In this document: positions 1 through 6,336 of the stretch, piece after piece | How the letters are laid out: each line of letters opens with the position of its first letter | How positions within the stretch are numbered: the first letter of the stretch is position 1 | Assembly (NCBI GenBank): GCA_003561665.1 | Contig: PWVY01000283.1 | Span: 1-15,554 of the forward strand | Origin: Thermoplasmata archaeon | GTDB lineage: Archaea > Thermoplasmatota > SW-10-69-26 | DNA length: 15,554 bases | Direction: 5' to 3' | The notes under the pieces: model-generated | Told to the model about the DNA's origin: nothing | The model's input: only the letters and a program-made list of their open reading frames with translations | Database searches by the model: none | Program-made: the position numbers and the translations under genes

Positions 1-797
1 CGTTCGACGAGCCATTCGTCGACGCCTTGTTCGTGGACGAGGATGGGGACTTCGTACTTGTTGGGGACATCCGGGGCTCCGATGACGGCATCCTTGTCAA
101 CATCGCAGAAGTGGCTGATCTTCTCGCGGGTGGATTCCTCCAGGGGGTTCTCGCATCGGCACACGATCATGTCGGGTTCGATACCGGCGGCTTTGAGTTC
201 CTTGACGCTGTGTTGCGTCGGTTTGGTTTTCTGCTCCCCGACGGGACCCAGGATGGGCACGAGGGTGGTGTGGAGGAAAACGACGTTCTCGTTGCCCTGA
301 TCGCGATGGAGTTGCCGTAGGCCTTCGAGGAAGGGCATGGATTCGATGTCGCCGACGGTTCCGCCGACTTCCACGATGCACACGTTGGCGCCGCTTTTCG
401 CGGCCGCATCAAGGACTTGCTCGCGGATCTCGTCCGTGACGTGGGGAACGATTTGAACCGTTTTTCCGAGGTATGCGCCTTCGCGTTCTTTCTCGATGAC
501 GCTTTGGTAGACCTTGCCGGTGGTGATGTTGTTGTCTTGGGGAAGGTTCGTGTCAAGGAACCGTTCGTAGTTGCCAAGGTCAAGGTCAACCTCGCCACCG
601 TCCTCAAGGACGAACACTTCGCCGTGCTCGAACGGGTTCATGGTGCCCGCGTCACAGTTGACGTAGGGGTCAATCTTGACGGCAGTCACGCTAAGGCCGC
701 GGGATTTGAGAAGTCGTCCGATCGAGGAAGCCGTCGTGCCCTTGCCTAAGCCGGAGAGCACGCCTCCCGTGACGACGACGAACTTGGTTTGCGCCAC
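1..797 (-). CDS. pyrG: CTP synthase, N-terminal part (cut by window edge)
   Basis: CTP synthase makes CTP from UTP, ATP and glutamine in the last step of de novo pyrimidine nucleotide synthesis. The visible 265 residues are the N-terminal synthetase domain; the C-terminal glutamine amidotransferase domain lies outside the window. Family signatures seen are the P-loop SGLGKG (residues 15-20), KIDPYVNCDAGTM (41-53, with KIDPY matching the nucleotide-binding segment), HGEVFVLEDGGEVDLDLGNYER (within 58-79), the acidic metal-ligand region IVEVGGTVGDIES (141-153, E143) and the UTP-binding KTKPTQHSVKEL (190-201). The start is a GTG at 797, chosen because the VVVTGG strand follows directly, as in the family, and because a TATA-like box at 821-830 lies about 28 nt upstream, implying a leaderless mRNA. 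The Cys-repeat gene lies 91 nt upstream on the same strand. Identity is very secure; only the exact start is inferred. Confidence 0.97.
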   Translation of the reverse strand, partial: MAQTKFVVVTGGVLSGLGKGTTASSIGRLLKSRGLSVTAVKIDPYVNCDAGTMNPFEHGEVFVLEDGGEVDLDLGNYERFLDTNLPQDNNITTGKVYQSVIEKEREGAYLGKTVQIVPHVTDEIREQVLDAAAKSGANVCIVEVGGTVGDIESMPFLEGLRQLHRDQGNENVVFLHTTLVPILGPVGEQKTKPTQHSVKELKAAGIEPDMIVCRCENPLEESTREKISHFCDVDKDAVIGAPDVPNKYEVPILVHEQGVDEWLVE

Positions 798-820
798 GGG
801 CCCGCAGCAGGGTCCTTTCC

Positions 821-830
821 AGGTATAGTC
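821..830 (-). promoter_or_regulatory. TATA-like box of pyrG
   Basis: On the minus strand this reads GACTATACCT, centred about 28 nt before the GTG start of pyrG. That fits an archaeal TATA box driving a leaderless transcript. No Shine-Dalgarno sequence precedes the GTG. Confidence 0.55.
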
Positions 831-888
831 CTTCGCATCGAGGGCCCCAGCCTAGCGCGGGTTTCGATGACACGGACCAGAAGACGCG

Positions 889-1470
889 CTAACGTGCTGT
901 GACCTTCGCGTCGAAGGTAAGGTTCACGGTCACGCCATGAACCTCAACCGTGACGGTCATGGAGGCCTCCGTTGTGCATCGAGGGTGGCACGGTTGATCC
1001 GTGGGTGCTCCCGAATCGTGAACGAGAGACGTTGATGCATCGATGTGAGAAGATTCTGCCTGCACATCCCCTCCGATGACGCGCGGGAGTTCCGTGCACG
1101 CCTTGCTCCATGAAGGATCGGTGGGGTCCTCGATGCTCACCCAGCATTCTTCTTGATGCTGGTCCTCCGTCGTACGCACGGCAACGCTTGGAAGCTCGGT
1201 GCATTCCTCACTCCAGGCCGGATCGGTCGGGTCCTGAACGTTGACCCAGCACTCCGCCCCGGCCTGACCTTCCTGGATGATGTCTCTCTCCTCGCTCACG
1301 TGGGGAATCTCTTCGCACCCTTTGCTCCACCTGGGATCCGTGGGGTCAGAGAGGGCGATCCAACACTCCCCTCCCGACGCGTCCGCGGTTCCCGCGCTTG
1401 CCGTCGTTGCTAGCCCTACGGCGATGAGCATGGAAAGCCCAGCGAGAACGCCGATGGTGGCCAGCCTCAT
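889..1470 (-). CDS. Secreted protein with three ECW...DPTDPxW...CxELP repeats
   Basis: I do not recognise this 193-residue protein. It starts with a signal peptide: R2, a hydrophobic core at about 4-20, then a small-residue stretch ATTASAG (21-27) suitable for cleavage. There is no later membrane segment, so it should be exported and released. Three repeat units follow at residues 35-56, 73-94 and 108-129, with consensus ECWxxxxDPTDPxWSxxCxELP. In each the two cysteines are exactly 16 residues apart (36/52, 74/90, 109/125), so each unit probably closes one disulfide. Acidic linkers of 13-16 residues separate the units. Two more cysteines (161 and 165) precede a Thr/Val-rich beta-like tail (170-190). 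A TATA-like box about 29 nt upstream supports the ATG at 1470. It is divergent from the membrane regulator at 1657. A binding or structural surface role is only a guess. Confidence 0.8.
   Translation of the reverse strand: MRLATIGVLAGLSMLIAVGLATTASAGTADASGGECWIALSDPTDPRWSKGCEEIPHVSEERDIIQEGQAGAECWVNVQDPTDPAWSEECTELPSVAVRTTEDQHQEECWVSIEDPTDPSWSKACTELPRVIGGDVQAESSHIDASTSLVHDSGAPTDQPCHPRCTTEASMTVTVEVHGVTVNLTFDAKVTAR
1053..1368 (-). repeat. Three tandem coding repeats (22-residue units) in the secreted protein
   Basis: The three ECW...ELP units occupy roughly 1303-1368, 1189-1254 and 1084-1149 on the minus strand, spaced 114 and 105 nt apart. The DPTDP and Trp-Ser codons are well conserved between units at DNA level, pointing to tandem duplication within the gene. 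The span given includes a little flanking linker. Confidence 0.75.
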
Positions 1471-1493
1471 GTACCGGACCTATCAAAGAGGAG

Positions 1494-1504
1494 CTTCTTA
1501 ACAT
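1494..1504 (-). promoter_or_regulatory. TATA-like box of the Cys-repeat gene
   Basis: The minus strand reads ATGTTAAGAAG, centred about 29 nt upstream of the ATG at 1470. This is the expected distance for a leaderless archaeal transcript. Confidence 0.45.
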
Positions 1505-1553
1505 CTTTCTTGACGCGCAAGGGACAACAAAATTTTCCCCCGCTACGGCCCGC

Positions 1554-1566
1554 GAAATGTTTATCT
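1554..1566 (+). promoter_or_regulatory. TATA-like box of the membrane regulator gene
   Basis: The sequence AAATGTTTATCTT is the most AT-rich element upstream of the ATG at 1657. Transcription would begin near 1590, leaving a leader of about 65 nt. Unusually for this window, that leader contains an inverted repeat (1599-1617). Confidence 0.4.
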
Positions 1567-1598
1567 TCCAACTTCGGGCTGCCAAAGCCAACGAGCCA

Positions 1599-1617
1599 TG
1601 ACAAGGTCCCTTTGTCA
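1599..1617 (+). promoter_or_regulatory. Inverted repeat TGACAA-N7-TTGTCA, possible operator
   Basis: Two perfect 6-nt arms (1599-1604 and 1612-1617) flank a 7-nt spacer. The site lies in the divergent intergenic region, just after the likely transcription start of the regulator gene. This is a plausible place for a dimeric winged-helix protein to bind and repress, or for a small leader hairpin. Function is inferred. Confidence 0.4.
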
Positions 1618-1656
1618 GGGTAAGCCTTCTGGGCCCGTTGACCAGGATCGAAGACC

Positions 1657-3306
1657 ATGATTGGGAGGTACGTGCTGGCATTCGCCCTCCTTCTTCTCGT
1701 AGCTGCCCCCATGGCGGGAGGCGCAGGAGAACACGTGGACGGGGTCCTGGAAGCTGAGGGACTGGCTCAGCTGGCCGGGACCATCGAAGCCACCGTCCCA
1801 GACCCCGTCCTCTGGTTGCATACCCCTGAATCCATCCAAACCGCCCCGTTGACCCTTGAAGCTGAAGCTGCCGTCGTCACGTACAAAGAGCTCCGAATCG
1901 AGACCGTGTTCCTTGAGACGCCGGTGAACGATTACCGAGTCGCCCTCCCTCAACAGGTGGAAACCGAAGAGACCACGCACGAGAACATCACGATCACGCT
2001 CTCCTCTCTTGGGCCCTACGCAGAGGTCCTCGTGGAACCTGGAGACCAAGGCCTCGTGGCGAACCTCGAAACCACGGAAGAGACATCGAACCTTGGGGCC
2101 TTCCCTGACGGGCTCCACGTCGTGGACGCGTACACGGACATCTACGAAGAGGGGGACGACCACACGGACCCCGAATTCCGGTACGAGAACCGTATCAACC
2201 GGGGCCTTACCTGGTTCAACCAACCGTCCAATGTGACCGTGCAAGGCTCCATGACCAGTTACCTCTGGGACACCACGGTCGAAGTCTACAACGAGACCTC
2301 CACGTTCCATACCTACAACACGGGACGCGAAGAACGGACCACGCAGGAAGGTACGATGGAGGAAGTGATCTTCTCGTATGTTCTATTGGACTTGGAGGGC
2401 GTTCGCGCATCCTGGGCGAACCCACCGCCCTCCCTGAAGACCCTCGCTCCGGGCGTGAACCTTGACCTCGAAGGAACCCTACACCTCGACAACCCCCACG
2501 GGACGCTCTCCTCGACCGACGGGTTGTACCGATCCGCAGGCGTACCCCAAGGAGCCATCGAGGGCACGTTCACCATCGATGCGCGCCCGGGGGCCCCGCT
2601 CAACGCACAACCGACCCTCACGCTGGGCATCCATGGCCTCGTGGCCGAAACAAACCTTCCACTCATCGAAACCGATGATGGCCTTTCCGCATCGTCCGTT
2701 GTCGCAGGAGCCGGTGGCCTCACCGTCCTTGGTGTGGCCCTCTGGTACGTCGTTTCGGGCAAGGTTGCAGCCCTAGGTCTCGTTGGCGCCATCCGACCCC
2801 CCAAGCAAGAAACCGTTGACTCTGTCGCGATGAACATCGAGGACCCCCAGGAACTCCTACGCGATCCGGACCGGTTCGCCCTCTACCACCTTCTTCGCGA
2901 GCGCATCGGGCTCTCGGCGGGAGAATGCGCGAACCTCACAGGCATCGAAGAGCCCCGAAGCCATCTTGAGTTGATGGTCTCCTACGGGCTTCTCTCCAGG
3001 CTAGAGGATGCTCCAGATCGGTACATGATTCCAGGCCACGTGAGCACGGAGCGTCAAGCCCAAATCTTGACGCTTCGGGAACCCGACGCGGAGCGGTTAG
3101 GGACCCTAATCGCGACGAACGGGCTCACGCCGGAATCGATGATCGTGCAGCGTGCACAAACCATCGACAATCCTTTGCCCGCAGACCGAGTCAAGGAACT
3201 CCTCGACGAGTTCGAAGAACGTGGCCTCATCTACCGAGAGCCAAGCGACGGAGGCCGCGTCGTGGATCCAACGAGAACCCTGCACGAGTGCCTGGATAGG
3301 ATGTGA
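1657..3306 (+). CDS. Membrane-anchored regulator: ectodomain, one TM helix, tandem winged helices
   Basis: This 549-residue protein has an N-terminal signal peptide (R4, hydrophobic 5-20, AGGAGE after it). A long, acidic, beta-rich outer domain follows at about 25-342, with NVT and NET sequons at 192 and 212. One membrane helix lies at about 346-367, perhaps extending to 379. The cytoplasmic part holds a winged-helix-like domain at about 404-458 (FALYHLLRERIGLSAGECA, then a second helix ending in YGLLSRLED) and a second at about 478-547 (LIATNGLTPES, RVKELLDEFEERGLIYRE). This architecture suggests a one-component regulator that senses something outside the cell and binds DNA from the membrane. 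Such proteins are known in archaea, but I cannot name the ligand or targets. It is divergent from the secreted Cys-repeat gene, an obvious candidate partner. The ATG at 1657 begins the signal peptide directly. A signal-peptide protein with a non-DNA-binding cytoplasmic domain is the alternative. Confidence 0.75.
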   Translation: MIGRYVLAFALLLLVAAPMAGGAGEHVDGVLEAEGLAQLAGTIEATVPDPVLWLHTPESIQTAPLTLEAEAAVVTYKELRIETVFLETPVNDYRVALPQQVETEETTHENITITLSSLGPYAEVLVEPGDQGLVANLETTEETSNLGAFPDGLHVVDAYTDIYEEGDDHTDPEFRYENRINRGLTWFNQPSNVTVQGSMTSYLWDTTVEVYNETSTFHTYNTGREERTTQEGTMEEVIFSYVLLDLEGVRASWANPPPSLKTLAPGVNLDLEGTLHLDNPHGTLSSTDGLYRSAGVPQGAIEGTFTIDARPGAPLNAQPTLTLGIHGLVAETNLPLIETDDGLSASSVVAGAGGLTVLGVALWYVVSGKVAALGLVGAIRPPKQETVDSVAMNIEDPQELLRDPDRFALYHLLRERIGLSAGECANLTGIEEPRSHLELMVSYGLLSRLEDAPDRYMIPGHVSTERQAQILTLREPDAERLGTLIATNGLTPESMIVQRAQTIDNPLPADRVKELLDEFEERGLIYREPSDGGRVVDPTRTLHECLDRM

Positions 3307-3357
3307 GCGATCAACGTTTGCGACGGTCCGAAATCAGCAAAGCATGAACCCGCGCGC

Positions 3358-3388
3358 GTCACCGCTGAACATCTAGGTTCGCGGTGAC
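3358..3388. terminator. Hairpin at the convergent junction, likely bidirectional terminator
   Basis: The arms GTCACCGC (3358-3365) and GCGGTGAC (3381-3388) pair perfectly. Inside them GAAC (3367-3370) pairs with GTTC (3377-3380) after a one-base bulge (T3366), closing a 6-nt loop. The result is a 12-bp stem. It lies 52 nt after the stop of the + strand regulator gene and covers the stop and last codons of the minus-strand ArsR-like gene. No T-run follows on either side, so an intrinsic-terminator role is inferred from position. Confidence 0.5.
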
Positions 3389-3682
3389 CTCGAACGCCTC
3401 AGGCGGTGCATCGATCAACCGTAGATGGGGACGTTCAAGCTCCACGAAGAACTGGCCTTGTTTCTTGTTCAAAGCCACGATCCCTGCATCACGCAACCGG
3501 TGAACGTGGTGTTTGACGGTCATGTACTTCACCGGTTTCGGCAACGCTTCGCTCGCGAGGCTCACAAGATCCGCCAAGAACGCGCCGCCTTCTTCCTTCA
3601 TGATCTGGTACAAGAAAACACGGTTAGGATGGGATAAGGCAGCACAAATCTCAGCGATCTCGTTCGGTTCCCGAACCTCCAT
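3359..3682 (-). CDS. ArsR-like winged-helix transcriptional regulator
   Basis: This 107-residue protein is the size of a single-domain ArsR-type DNA-binding regulator. Residues about 8-75 form the winged helix: ICAALSHPNRVFLYQIM (12-28) is the typical first helix of the fold, and MTVKHHVHRLRDAGIV (54-69) is the recognition helix leading into the wing (LNKKQGQFFVEL, 71-82). No Cys pair for metal sensing is present (C13 is the only cysteine), so it is unlikely to be a classical metal sensor. The ATG at 3682 lies about 24 nt after a good TATA box, indicating a leaderless mRNA. An inverted repeat at 3737-3753 lies upstream of that box. It is transcribed in the same direction as the PLP enzyme behind it but has its own promoter. 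Targets are unknown. Confidence 0.82.
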   Translation of the reverse strand: MEVREPNEIAEICAALSHPNRVFLYQIMKEEGGAFLADLVSLASEALPKPVKYMTVKHHVHRLRDAGIVALNKKQGQFFVELERPHLRLIDAPPEAFEVTANLDVQR

Positions 3683-3700
3683 GGGTCTCGAATGCCCCGT

Positions 3701-3710
3701 CGATATAAAG
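3701..3710 (-). promoter_or_regulatory. TATA box of the ArsR-like gene
   Basis: On the minus strand this reads CTTTATATCG, the clearest canonical archaeal TATA box in the window. It is centred about 24 nt before the ATG at 3682, so the transcript is very probably leaderless. Confidence 0.7.
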
Positions 3711-3736
3711 GGGTTTCACACCCACTCCCGTGTCAA

Positions 3737-3753
3737 CAACTCACAAGGAGTTG
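3737..3753. promoter_or_regulatory. Inverted repeat CAACTC-N5-GAGTTG between desulfurase stop and ArsR-like promoter
   Basis: Perfect 6-nt arms (3737-3742, 3748-3753) flank a 5-nt loop. The site is 19 nt past the stop of the minus-strand PLP enzyme and about 30 nt upstream of the TATA box of the ArsR-like gene. It could be an autoregulatory operator or a 3'-end hairpin of the upstream gene; the sequence does not decide. Confidence 0.35.
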
Positions 3754-3771
3754 GTCTCGCCCGATGGGTAG

Positions 3772-5139
3772 CTACGTGGAGCCGGTGATCGCTCGAGGCT
3801 TCTCGGGGACCCAATCCCTCTCAGGGCTCCACACATACGACCCTTGCCACCCTTCCGCCGCGATGGTAGCGACCGCGTCGATCAAACGCTTGACCTCCTC
3901 TTCCGTGTTGTACAACCCCAAGCTGGCTCGGACAGCTCCAGGGAACCCAGGCTCCCGTGTGCTCCCTCCTTGGCGAAGGTGATCGCGTAGATCCTCGACG
4001 TCGTCCCCGATCCCTAGAAGACGCACAAGGTAGGGGTGAGCACAGAAACAGCCGTTCCGGGTCGCGATCCCGAACTCGTTATCCAAGATCTTGGCCACGA
4101 GGCCATGGTGGACCCCGTCCACCGTGAACCCAATCGCGCCCACACGATCCTCCACCGGGGCCTCCCCGAGCACCGTGACGCCTGGGGTACCGGAAAGCCC
4201 GGTGACCAGCTGGTTCAGGAGCTGGACCTCATGCTCTCGAATCCTCGTGAGCCCGATGCCCCGTAAGTAGTCCAGAGCAGCTCCCATCGCTACGGCGCCG
4301 GGAACGTTGGGAGTCCCCCCCTCATGTCGCTCATGCCCATCGGTCCAGAGGACCTCGTCCGTACCCACGAGGCTCACTGTTCCTCCCCCAGGACGGTACG
4401 GGGGTGCTTCATCGAGGAGGGCCTCGGGAGCGACGAGGAACGCGGCCCCCATGGGCGCATAGGCTTTGTGACCCGCAGCAGCGAAGAAGTCTGGGCCGCC
4501 CGTGTCGCCGATGTTGCGAAGGTCAAGCGGCACGTGAGCAAGGGCTTGAGCCCCGTCTACGAGCACGCGGGCGCCGTGTTCATGCGCGAGATCCACGACG
4601 GTTCCAAGCTTGGGTCGGATCCCCGTGACGTTGCTGGCTGCGGTGACGGCAACGAGCTTCGTTTCGTACCGTTCAAGCTTCCGTTCGAGATCTTCGAGGT
4701 CAAGTTGGCCTTGGTTGTCGATGGCCACGTGCGAGAAGGGGCCTCGGGCTCGGTGGGGTAAATCGTTGGAGTGGTGCTCCATCTGCGTGATGAGGGTCCG
4801 GCCGGGTTCGTGTGCGACGAGGTGCGCGGCTTTGTCAAGGGCGGCGGTCGTGTTCACGGCGAGGAGCACGTCTTGGTCGGTGCGTGCACCGACGAAGGCT
4901 TTGCATTTCCAGCGGACATCCTCGTAGGCTTCCGTGCTGACGGCGCTTAAGTGGTGGGCACCTCGGTGGACGTTGGCGTAGGCTTCGCTGAGGAAGCGTT
5001 GGTGTGCATCGAGGACGGGTTGTGGAGCGTGCGTGCTGGCCGCGTGGTCCATGTACACGAGGGGGCGTTCTTGCCCGTCGATGGGGCTTGTGAGTCGCGT
5101 GGTGGTGACGGGGAAGTCCTCGCGCACGTCGAGGCTCAT
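3772..5139 (-). CDS. PLP-dependent cysteine desulfurase / class-V aminotransferase
   Basis: This 455-residue fold-type I PLP enzyme of the class-V aminotransferase group probably mobilises sulfur from cysteine. Family marks: MDHAASTHAP (30-39), PLP-contacting EHHSND (121-126), VDGAQA (194-199, D195), Schiff-base lysine K225 in AAGHKAY, HEGGTPN (272-278) and RNGCFCAHPY (361-370), where C366 occupies the catalytic-cysteine position. SufS proper usually has RxGHHCAxP here, so this belongs to a different subtype. A tail after about residue 430 (YVWSPERDWVPE) is also unlike E. coli SufS. No sufBCD or iscU gene is in the window, so the sulfur acceptor is unknown. The open frame extends 110 codons further upstream, but that part overlaps the lipoprotein gene and is Pro/Thr/Ser-rich shadow sequence. 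The ATG at 5139 begins the domain and has a TATA-like TTCATACA about 27 nt upstream. Confidence 0.85.
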   Translation of the reverse strand: MSLDVREDFPVTTTRLTSPIDGQERPLVYMDHAASTHAPQPVLDAHQRFLSEAYANVHRGAHHLSAVSTEAYEDVRWKCKAFVGARTDQDVLLAVNTTAALDKAAHLVAHEPGRTLITQMEHHSNDLPHRARGPFSHVAIDNQGQLDLEDLERKLERYETKLVAVTAASNVTGIRPKLGTVVDLAHEHGARVLVDGAQALAHVPLDLRNIGDTGGPDFFAAAGHKAYAPMGAAFLVAPEALLDEAPPYRPGGGTVSLVGTDEVLWTDGHERHEGGTPNVPGAVAMGAALDYLRGIGLTRIREHEVQLLNQLVTGLSGTPGVTVLGEAPVEDRVGAIGFTVDGVHHGLVAKILDNEFGIATRNGCFCAHPYLVRLLGIGDDVEDLRDHLRQGGSTREPGFPGAVRASLGLYNTEEEVKRLIDAVATIAAEGWQGSYVWSPERDWVPEKPRAITGST

Positions 5140-5161
5140 AGTGGGGATATGAGTGGGGGGG

Positions 5162-5170
5162 TGTATGAAC
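5162..5170 (-). promoter_or_regulatory. TATA-like box of the PLP enzyme gene
   Basis: The minus strand reads GTTCATACA-like sequence centred about 27 nt upstream of the ATG at 5139, within the 46-nt gap after the lipoprotein stop. This suggests its own leaderless promoter rather than strict co-transcription with the lipoprotein gene. Confidence 0.35.
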
Positions 5171-5185
5171 CCGCCGATGGGGGGA

Positions 5186-6289
5186 CTATTCTGGATCCTC
5201 GTGGTCGGCGTGGTGGTCGTGCCCTGTGAGAAGCTCGCCTGTGGGCATGGAGACGTCGAAGACGTGGTAGGCGATGCCTTCGGTGAAGACCATGCCGGGA
5301 CCGGGGGCGATGTGTTCGAGGGTCCAGGTGCCTCCGACGGCTTCGTGCTCTTGGAAGGTGACCGTGAACTCGGTCTCGGTTGGGGGGTTCGTGGTTTCGA
5401 ACACGGTGCCATCCGGCGCGGTGGCGCGTTCGATGTAGTGGCTTGAGGCGGGTTGGTCGACGACGCCAAGGGGGCCGGCGATCTGCATGAAGCTGACGCG
5501 GTCGTAGTAGTCCTCTTGGATGTGGATCTCTTCGATGGGGGGCGCGGGTTCGAACGTGGCGAGGTCGAGGAGGCCAGCGGCGCGTCCGTGGATGAAGATG
5601 AGATCGTGCTGGTGGGGAACGGTCACGATGCCTTCGTAGTCGGTGCCGTGGTCGATGACGTTGTACGTGACGAACCCGTTGTTGAGGTTGAAGCTGGAGA
5701 GGGCTTTGAGTTCAGGGTCGTACGTGGCCTCGATGGTGACCTCGCAGCAGAACGTGATGTCCGCGGTGCCGTCCTCGTGGGGGGCGACGGTGGCTTCGAT
5801 CGGTGTCGATTCATCTTCGTTGGCGTTGCCGGTCTCGTAGTGCGTGGTCCAGGTGGTGTCGTTCGTGAGGGGGAACTGAGTCGGGTGGAAGCGGATGTCG
5901 TGCACTTCGAAGCTTAAGTCGTTTTGTCGGACCTCGCCGAAGCCGGGCACGTGGAGGATGAGGGCGCGTTCGTCCCAGTCGTCTTTGGGCATGCCGACGA
6001 GGTAGTTGTCGTTCTCGGTTCCTGTGACGACGCGCGTGATGGTGAACGGGTCACCGATGAGGGGCGCGTCGATCTCGATGGACCACCAGTCTCCGGGCTC
6101 CCATTGGGGAGGTTCTTGCAGCCCGCGGATGGGTTCTCGTGTGTCTTGGGTCGTGGTGGGTGTGGGCTCGTTCTCCTCGGTGGGTTCAGCATTGGGAGCC
6201 GCGTGGGGGTCCTCTTCGTCGCTTGCCAGGCCAAGGCATCCGGCGGTGGCGATGAGGACGAGGGAAAGCGTGACCGTTTTCACCTTCAC
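5186..6289 (-). CDS. Predicted lipoprotein of unknown function with His-rich tail
   Basis: I do not recognise a family. The protein is about 367 residues from the GTG at 6289 (365 from the in-frame GTG at 6283). It has a short basic start (VKVK), a hydrophobic stretch TLSLVLIATAG and a lipobox ending in Cys18, so it should be lipid-anchored outside the cell. After the Cys comes an acidic Pro/Thr/Glu-rich linker of about 35 residues, then a probably beta-rich domain with WWSIEI, YLVGMPKDDW and FTITRVV segments. The last dozen residues (TGHDHHADHEDPE region) contain four His among Asp and Glu, a possible metal-binding tail. A GGAGG lies 8 nt before the 6283 GTG, while a TATA-like TTAA is about 28 nt before 6289, so the start is ambiguous. 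It sits between the PLP enzyme and ALDH7 genes on the same strand. Confidence 0.72.
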   Translation of the reverse strand: MKVKTVTLSLVLIATAGCLGLASDEEDPHAAPNAEPTEENEPTPTTTQDTREPIRGLQEPPQWEPGDWWSIEIDAPLIGDPFTITRVVTGTENDNYLVGMPKDDWDERALILHVPGFGEVRQNDLSFEVHDIRFHPTQFPLTNDTTWTTHYETGNANEDESTPIEATVAPHEDGTADITFCCEVTIEATYDPELKALSSFNLNNGFVTYNVIDHGTDYEGIVTVPHQHDLIFIHGRAAGLLDLATFEPAPPIEEIHIQEDYYDRVSFMQIAGPLGVVDQPASSHYIERATAPDGTVFETTNPPTETEFTVTFQEHEAVGGTWTLEHIAPGPGMVFTEGIAYHVFDVSMPTGELLTGHDHHADHEDPE

Positions 6290-6336
6290 GCCCTCCAAGA
6301 GCGTGGGGTGCAGGTTAAGGGTTTTCCTGTGCCGGG

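Noticed and set aside
167..607. 146-codon minus-strand frame inside pyrG
   Set aside because: It is out of frame with the clear CTP synthase reading, and the translation is low-complexity.
1521..1540. GGGACAACAAAATTTTCCCC near-palindrome in the divergent region
   Set aside because: The outer GGG/CCC arms are too short and the inner part mismatches, apart from AAAATTTT. It may simply be AT-rich promoter sequence.
5140..5469. 110-codon upstream extension of the PLP enzyme
   Set aside because: It overlaps the lipoprotein gene in another frame and its translation is low-complexity Pro/Thr/Ser. The normal N-terminus starts at 5139.
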